Shown piece after piece: positions 51,184-54,496 of a stretch of DNA of 54,496 bases. Each line of letters starts with the position of its first letter. The first letter of the stretch is position 1. The position numbers and the translations under genes were made by a program. The stretch is from an uncultured Pseudomonadota bacterium (GTDB lineage: Bacteria > Pseudomonadota > Alphaproteobacteria > RF32 > CAG-239), in contig CABUUO010000009.1 of NCBI GenBank assembly GCA_902494875.1, positions 1 through 54,496 of the forward strand, given 5' to 3'. A model generated the notes under the pieces. It had not been told where the DNA came from. It searched no databases and worked only from the letters and a program-made list of their open reading frames with translations.

Positions 51184-51699
51184 ATGAAGAAGATATTTGT
51201 TTTATTCCTGCTAGTCGTTTTTATGACTTCAGGTTGTGTTTCATACGAACACTATTATAAGTTGGATGAGCAATATCTAGTAAGGCGTCAACTAGAAACA
51301 AGAGCTTATGATACCCAAAATGAAGAGTCTTTATTAGTTGCATCTGCTCAGGTTTTGCAAGACTTAGGTTTCACTTTAGATGAAAGTGAAATAAAATTAG
51401 GACTAATTACAGCAAATAAAGACCGAGAAGCCGGTTCTACGGGACAAAAAGTAGGAATGATACTTCTTGCTACTTTTGCCGGTACACGACCCGTGTATGA
51501 TATAAAGCAAAAAATTTATGTAACTTTAGTTTCTACTAAAAATCATAACAATGGCTACAATGTTAGAATAGAATTTGCTCGTGTAATATGGAATAATATG
51601 AATCAAACACGAATTGAGAAAATTCAAGATAAAGAAATTTACAAAGATTTCTTTGATAAGTTAAGCCAATCCATTTTTCTAACTGCTAATAATATATAG
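51184..51699 (+). CDS. Lipoprotein, paralogue of the next gene
   Basis: 171 residues. Signal peptide with lipobox FMTSGC (cysteine about residue 18). The mature part shares a pattern with the 136-residue lipoprotein that follows: R-x-(Y/F)-DT near its start, then VLQDLGFTLDESEIKLGLI. Its later half adds an IKQKIYVTLVS strand region. Function unknown; both are probably anchored in the outer membrane after Lol export. It lies between the BamE-like gene and its paralogue with spacings of 10 and 8 bp. Confidence 0.75.
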   Translation: MKKIFVLFLLVVFMTSGCVSYEHYYKLDEQYLVRRQLETRAYDTQNEESLLVASAQVLQDLGFTLDESEIKLGLITANKDREAGSTGQKVGMILLATFAGTRPVYDIKQKIYVTLVSTKNHNNGYNVRIEFARVIWNNMNQTRIEKIQDKEIYKDFFDKLSQSIFLTANNI

Positions 51700-51707
51700 A
51701 GGTAAAG

Positions 51708-52118
51708 ATGAAAAAGATTTTATTATCACTCGCTATTGTTTTAAGTTTATCTGCTTGTGCTTCAACTCATCAAGATGTTTTAGGAACTTCCCAATCTCAA
51801 GTACAGATGAGAAACTATCAGTCTCGTTCTTTTGATACTAATGATAAAGCTCTCGTTTTACGAGCTGTTGTCTCAACAATGCAGGATTTAGGTTTTATTA
51901 TTGATAGAGCAGATGAAAAATTAGGAACAATCAGCGGAACATCATATACACATGCTTCCCAAATGACCGTTTCTATCAGAGTTATCAATAATAAACAAAT
52001 TGTTGTCAGAGCTAATGCTCAAGTCGGCTTACAAACCCTTGAAGAACCTATTGCATATCAGAACTTCTTTAATGCATTAGGACAATCTTTATTCCTTGAA
52101 GCCCATGAAGTTGAATAA
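51708..52118 (+). CDS. Lipoprotein, paralogue of the preceding gene
   Basis: 136 residues. Signal peptide with lipobox SLSAC (cysteine about residue 17). SRSFDTNDKALVLRA and TMQDLGFIIDRADEKLGTI match the preceding lipoprotein in order and spacing, so the two arose by duplication. The C-terminal half (MTVSIRVINNKQIVVRANAQ) is beta-rich. It is the last gene of the lipoprotein operon and ends 32 bp before junction repeat R4. Confidence 0.75.
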   Translation: MKKILLSLAIVLSLSACASTHQDVLGTSQSQVQMRNYQSRSFDTNDKALVLRAVVSTMQDLGFIIDRADEKLGTISGTSYTHASQMTVSIRVINNKQIVVRANAQVGLQTLEEPIAYQNFFNALGQSLFLEAHEVE

Positions 52119-52150
52119 AGATAAATTTAAAGTATATATACCGCTGTATT

Positions 52151-52218
52151 AGTGCTTGATATATAAAGAAAAAAGACGCTTTTCAGCGCCTTTGTCTTGA
52201 GTGGCAGGGGCAGTAAGA
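52151..52218 (+). repeat. Junction repeat R4 at the functional tRNA-Trp
   Basis: 68 bases covering the last 17 bases of tRNA-Trp, its terminator and AGTGCTTG; 64 of 68 match R2 (46230-46297). Here the repeat continues into the complete tRNA gene. Confidence 0.85.
52164..52196 (-). terminator. tRNA-Trp terminator
   Basis: On the minus strand GGCGCT and AGCGTC pair around GAAA, followed by a T-run. Copies exist at 46243-46275 (same stem) and 47180-47205 (different stem, CCGTCC/GGACGG). Confidence 0.85.
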
Positions 52219-52277
52219 TTCGAACTCACGACATTCGGTTTTGGAGACCGATGCTCTACCAACTGAGCTATACCCCT
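52202..52277 (-). tRNA. tRNA-Trp (CCA anticodon)
   Basis: 76 bases with the CCA end encoded. The acceptor arms AGGGGTA and TGCCCCT pair (one G-T), the T arm contains GTTCGAATC, and the anticodon loop reads CTCCAAA, giving anticodon CCA. In related genomes this gene lies between tuf and secE; the island has been inserted on its 3' side and dxs on its 5' side. It is the attachment target of the accessory units. Confidence 0.97.
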
Positions 52278-52364
52278 ATAAAAAGTTCAGCAGAACTCGT
52301 GCCTTATTTGATACACAAGTCTGCATAATAAATCAAGTGTTTTTTTCAAAAACACCAACAAAAA

Positions 52365-52390
52365 GTAAGGGCGGATATTCCGCCCTTTTC
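52365..52390 (-). terminator. dxs terminator
   Basis: AAGGGCGG (52367-52374) and CCGCCCTT (52380-52387) form an 8-bp stem directly after the dxs stop, followed by a T-rich tract on the minus strand. Confidence 0.8.
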
Positions 52391-54136
52391 TTAAAGAATT
52401 TTTGCCACAATTTGTTCCGGCGTCAAGTCGTAACGTTTATAGAGTTCTTCCAGCGGAACCCGGTCGGTGAACTCCTTCTTTGCACCGAAATTATATACCC
52501 TGATGTTTTTATCACCTAAATAACCGGCCACTTTTTCACCAAAGCCGCCGTCAATAATACCGTCTTCCATCGTCACGACAACATCATGCGATGCGGCAAG
52601 ATTATCCAGCAATTCCGTATCAAGCCGGCTATAAAAACGCGGATTGACAATTGTGGCGTCAATGCCTTTGTCCGCCAGCAGTTCCGCCGTATCTTCGGCT
52701 AATTTCAAGAAGTTTCCCAAACCTAAGAGCGCGACTTTGCTGCCTTTTTTGACCACTTCCGACTTGTTCAGAGCCAACGGCATTTTCGGCGCATATTTCA
52801 ACTCCTGCGGCAGACTGCCCGGTGTACGGATGACAACCGGAAAATCCTTTTGCTCCATCACCCAATCCAGCATTCTGAGCGTTTCTTCTTTGGTGGTCGG
52901 AGCCAGACAAACCAAATCGGGAATATTGCTCATCAGAGGAATGTCAAAGATGCCAAGATGCGTAACGTCCATTGCGGAAATGCCGCCGTTTTCAATTACC
53001 AGGACTGCCGGACTTTTATTCAGACACAAATCCTGAGACAACTGATCATACGCACGCTGAATGAACCCGCCGAAAAACAATGCGACCGGTTTCATACCTG
53101 ATTTGGCCATAGCCGAAGTAAAAGCAACGGCGTGCTCCTCGGCAATACCGACGTCAAAATATTTTTCAGGATATTTTTGGCGAAACGTTCCCAAGGCCAA
53201 AGCGCCCGGCGTCGCCGCATTAATAACCGCCAGTTTGTTGTCGACGGCGGCTCGCTGCAACAGATAATCGGCCACAACGGTACCGTATGTCTCTTGCGGC
53301 AGCGTCACCGTCATCCGGTCAGTTTCCCTGTCAAACGGCATTACCCAGTGATGCGCCTCTTTTGCGGAAACCGCAGGCTGATAACCGCAGCCTTTCAGCG
53401 TATGGACATGAACCAAAGTCGGCCGGTCCGTATCTTTCACCTCGGCAAATACTTTGATTAAGTCTTCAATCTTATTTCCGTTCTCAACGTAGTAATAATC
53501 ATACCCCAACGCCGAAAAAATATTATTGGAGGCCTTGCCTTTAGTTGCTCTCAAAACCGCCAGATTACCGTAAATTCCGCCATGGTTTTCGGCAATCGAC
53601 ATCTGATTGTCATTAACCACAACAATAAAATTAGACTTCAGTTCTGCGGCATTATCCAGACCTTCAAATGCTTCGCCGCCGGAAAGGGAACCATCCCCGA
53701 TAACGGCAATCACATTGTTTTTGCCGCCCTGCATATCTCTGGCTTTGGCCAGGCCGGTCGCCAGACTGACCGAAGTTGAAGTATGGCCGACTGTAAAAAT
53801 ATCGTGTTCGCTTTCCTGCGGTGCCGTATAACCGGAAATCTCCTCAAAGCGTTCATCATCCATAAAACCAAAAGCGCGGCCGGTCAGCATTTTGTGCGGA
53901 TAACACTGATGGCTGACATCCCACACAATCTTGTCGTCAGGAGAATTAAAAACATAATGCAAAGCGGCCGTAACCTCAACGATTCCCAGATTCGGCCCCA
54001 AATGCCCGCCTTTTTTGCTTACACGGTTAAGAATCCCTTCCCGTATTTCCGCACACAATTGTTCCAGCTCTTTCCCCGAAAGCTTCTTAACATCTGCCGG
54101 AGATTTGATTGTATTCAGCAAGTTAAATTCAACCAT
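52391..54136 (-). CDS. dxs: 1-deoxy-D-xylulose-5-phosphate synthase, short type
   Basis: 581 residues from ATG 54136 (GAGG eight bases upstream); an in-frame ATG four codons earlier lacks a ribosome binding site. DXS condenses pyruvate and glyceraldehyde 3-phosphate in the first MEP-pathway step. Thiamine-diphosphate motif GDGSLSGGEAFEGLDNA, NDNQMSIAENHGG, and catalytic Glu in AEEHAVAFT are present. Length and wording (LLNTIKSPADVKKLSG; YTAPQESEHDIFTVGHTSTS) resemble the roughly 580-residue form common in Firmicutes, not the 620-640-residue proteobacterial enzyme. It lies between tuf and tRNA-Trp, an unusual place. Confidence 0.93.
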   Translation of the reverse strand: MVEFNLLNTIKSPADVKKLSGKELEQLCAEIREGILNRVSKKGGHLGPNLGIVEVTAALHYVFNSPDDKIVWDVSHQCYPHKMLTGRAFGFMDDERFEEISGYTAPQESEHDIFTVGHTSTSVSLATGLAKARDMQGGKNNVIAVIGDGSLSGGEAFEGLDNAAELKSNFIVVVNDNQMSIAENHGGIYGNLAVLRATKGKASNNIFSALGYDYYYVENGNKIEDLIKVFAEVKDTDRPTLVHVHTLKGCGYQPAVSAKEAHHWVMPFDRETDRMTVTLPQETYGTVVADYLLQRAAVDNKLAVINAATPGALALGTFRQKYPEKYFDVGIAEEHAVAFTSAMAKSGMKPVALFFGGFIQRAYDQLSQDLCLNKSPAVLVIENGGISAMDVTHLGIFDIPLMSNIPDLVCLAPTTKEETLRMLDWVMEQKDFPVVIRTPGSLPQELKYAPKMPLALNKSEVVKKGSKVALLGLGNFLKLAEDTAELLADKGIDATIVNPRFYSRLDTELLDNLAASHDVVVTMEDGIIDGGFGEKVAGYLGDKNIRVYNFGAKKEFTDRVPLEELYKRYDLTPEQIVAKIL

Positions 54137-54170
54137 CCTAATCCTCATAAATTAATTAACAACTTTAGAA

Positions 54171-54201
54171 ACTATAACTCTTAGAGTTACCTCAAAGTCA
54201 A
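54171..54201 (-). promoter_or_regulatory. Predicted dxs promoter with palindrome in the spacer
   Basis: On the minus strand TTGACT (54196-54201) and TATAGT (54171-54176) are 19 bp apart. The spacer holds a perfect palindrome, TAACTCT-T-AGAGTTA (54175-54189), a likely operator. The rest of the gap 54137-54343 shows nothing else. Confidence 0.45.
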
Positions 54202-54343
54202 GCGTTTATTTTGAAAATATAAACAAAAAATATTAACGCCGGCAATAAACACGGTCTCAGAGAGAGAATTTTGACTTTAATTTTCGTATCTCACCACTTT
54301 TTCATTTAGAACAGCGAAAATATTTCAGATGGTAACAAAACAA

Positions 54344-54376
54344 AACGGCCGAAATTCATTTAGAATTTCGACCGTT
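54344..54376 (-). terminator. tuf terminator
   Basis: AACGG-CGAAATTC (54344-54357) pairs with GAATTTCG-CCGTT (54363-54376), followed by a T-rich tract on the minus strand, 40 bases after the tuf stop. Confidence 0.8.
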
Positions 54377-54416
54377 CCGTCATTTTGGTGCTAAAAGCCC
54401 AAATATAGTGTTTACA

Positions 54417-54496
54417 CTACTTCAAGATTTTAGAAACTACGCCGGCTCCTACCGTACGGCCACCTTCACGAATTGCAAAACGAAGACCTTCGTTCA
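54417..54496 (-). CDS. tuf: Elongation factor Tu, C-terminal end (cut by window edge)
   Basis: The last 25 residues of EF-Tu are inside the window: NEGLRFAIREGGRTVGAGVV then SKILK and a TAG stop. This is the fixed C-terminal beta strand of domain 3. It is the second tuf gene and lies in the usual place at the head of the tuf-tRNA-Trp-secE-nusG group, followed by its own terminator. Confidence 0.97.
   Translation of the reverse strand, partial: NEGLRFAIREGGRTVGAGVVSKILK

Larger units (their letters stand above)
44714..52218. mobile_element. Stacked integration units at the 3' end of tRNA-Trp
   Basis: Four junction repeats (R1 44714, R2 46230, R3 47161, R4 52151) divide this AT-rich DNA into three units. 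Unit 1 carries the L,D-transpeptidase-like gene and a membrane protein; unit 2 a small membrane protein; unit 3 sduA, the XRE-ImmA pair and the lipoprotein operon. Each repeat contains the TGGCAGG complement of the tRNA-Trp CCA end. No intact integrase is present in the window. Confidence 0.7.

Overview
The window reads as chromosome from an alphaproteobacterium, probably an uncultured host-associated lineage. The lipopolysaccharide-transport run kdsD-lptC-lptA-lptB-rpoN-hpf-ptsN, the run miaB-phoH-ybeY-corC-lnt-XRE regulator-metK-trmB, a DUF1150 gene, an L10 leader of alphaproteobacterial type and dense GANTC (CcrM-type) sites in promoters all point that way. The exact lineage cannot be read from the sequence.

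The backbone is the ribosomal protein / RNA polymerase supercluster, all on the minus strand: tuf (C-terminal end at the right edge), tRNA-Trp, secE, nusG, rplK, rplA, rplJ, rplL, rpoB, rpoC, rpsL, rpsG, fusA, tuf (N-terminal end at the left edge). It has been pulled apart by inserted blocks: dxs between tuf and tRNA-Trp; about 10 kb of accessory DNA between tRNA-Trp and secE; anmK and a hypothetical gene between nusG and rplK; two lipoprotein genes between rplL and rpoB; and about 23 kb of housekeeping genes between rpoC and rpsL.

Layout: 1-3230 str operon. 3655-9548 Kdo/LPS transport, sigma-54, ribosome hibernation and PTS-Ntr genes. 9607-16571 a mixed block (DUF1150, histidine kinase, infA, DedA-like protein, response regulator, folD, DUF167, YggT, two lineage-type genes). 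16762-24700 the miaB-to-trmB run. 24723-26423 two hypothetical envelope genes. 26490-34849 rpoC and rpoB. 35222-36460 AT-rich lipoprotein insert with a structured RNA. 36559-39115 rplL, rplJ, rplA, rplK. 39477-41395 hypothetical gene and anmK. 41449-42181 nusG and secE. 42475-52118 accessory island. 52202-52277 tRNA-Trp. 52391-54136 dxs.

The accessory island is the most interesting part. From about 44.7 kb it is a stack of small cargo units bounded by repeats that copy the 3' end of tRNA-Trp plus its terminator. Cargo includes a Tlde1/DUF2778-like L,D-transpeptidase with a candidate membrane immunity protein, a Shedu (SduA) anti-phage nuclease, an XRE-ImmA/IrrE protein with a partner gene, and a three-gene lipoprotein operon. 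A C-terminal remnant of a large serine recombinase sits at the outermost repeat.

Two observations look new. First, a pseudoknotted RNA of about 180 nt occurs twice, at 50565-50748 (+) and 36231-36410 (-). Each copy is directly 5' of a lipoprotein operon; the helices differ in sequence but are kept in both. It behaves like a cis-regulatory leader and I cannot match it to a known class. Second, GANTC sites are clustered in the promoter regions of rpsL, rpoB and rplK and fall inside or beside the predicted core promoter, which suggests coupling of ribosome/RNAP synthesis to CcrM methylation.
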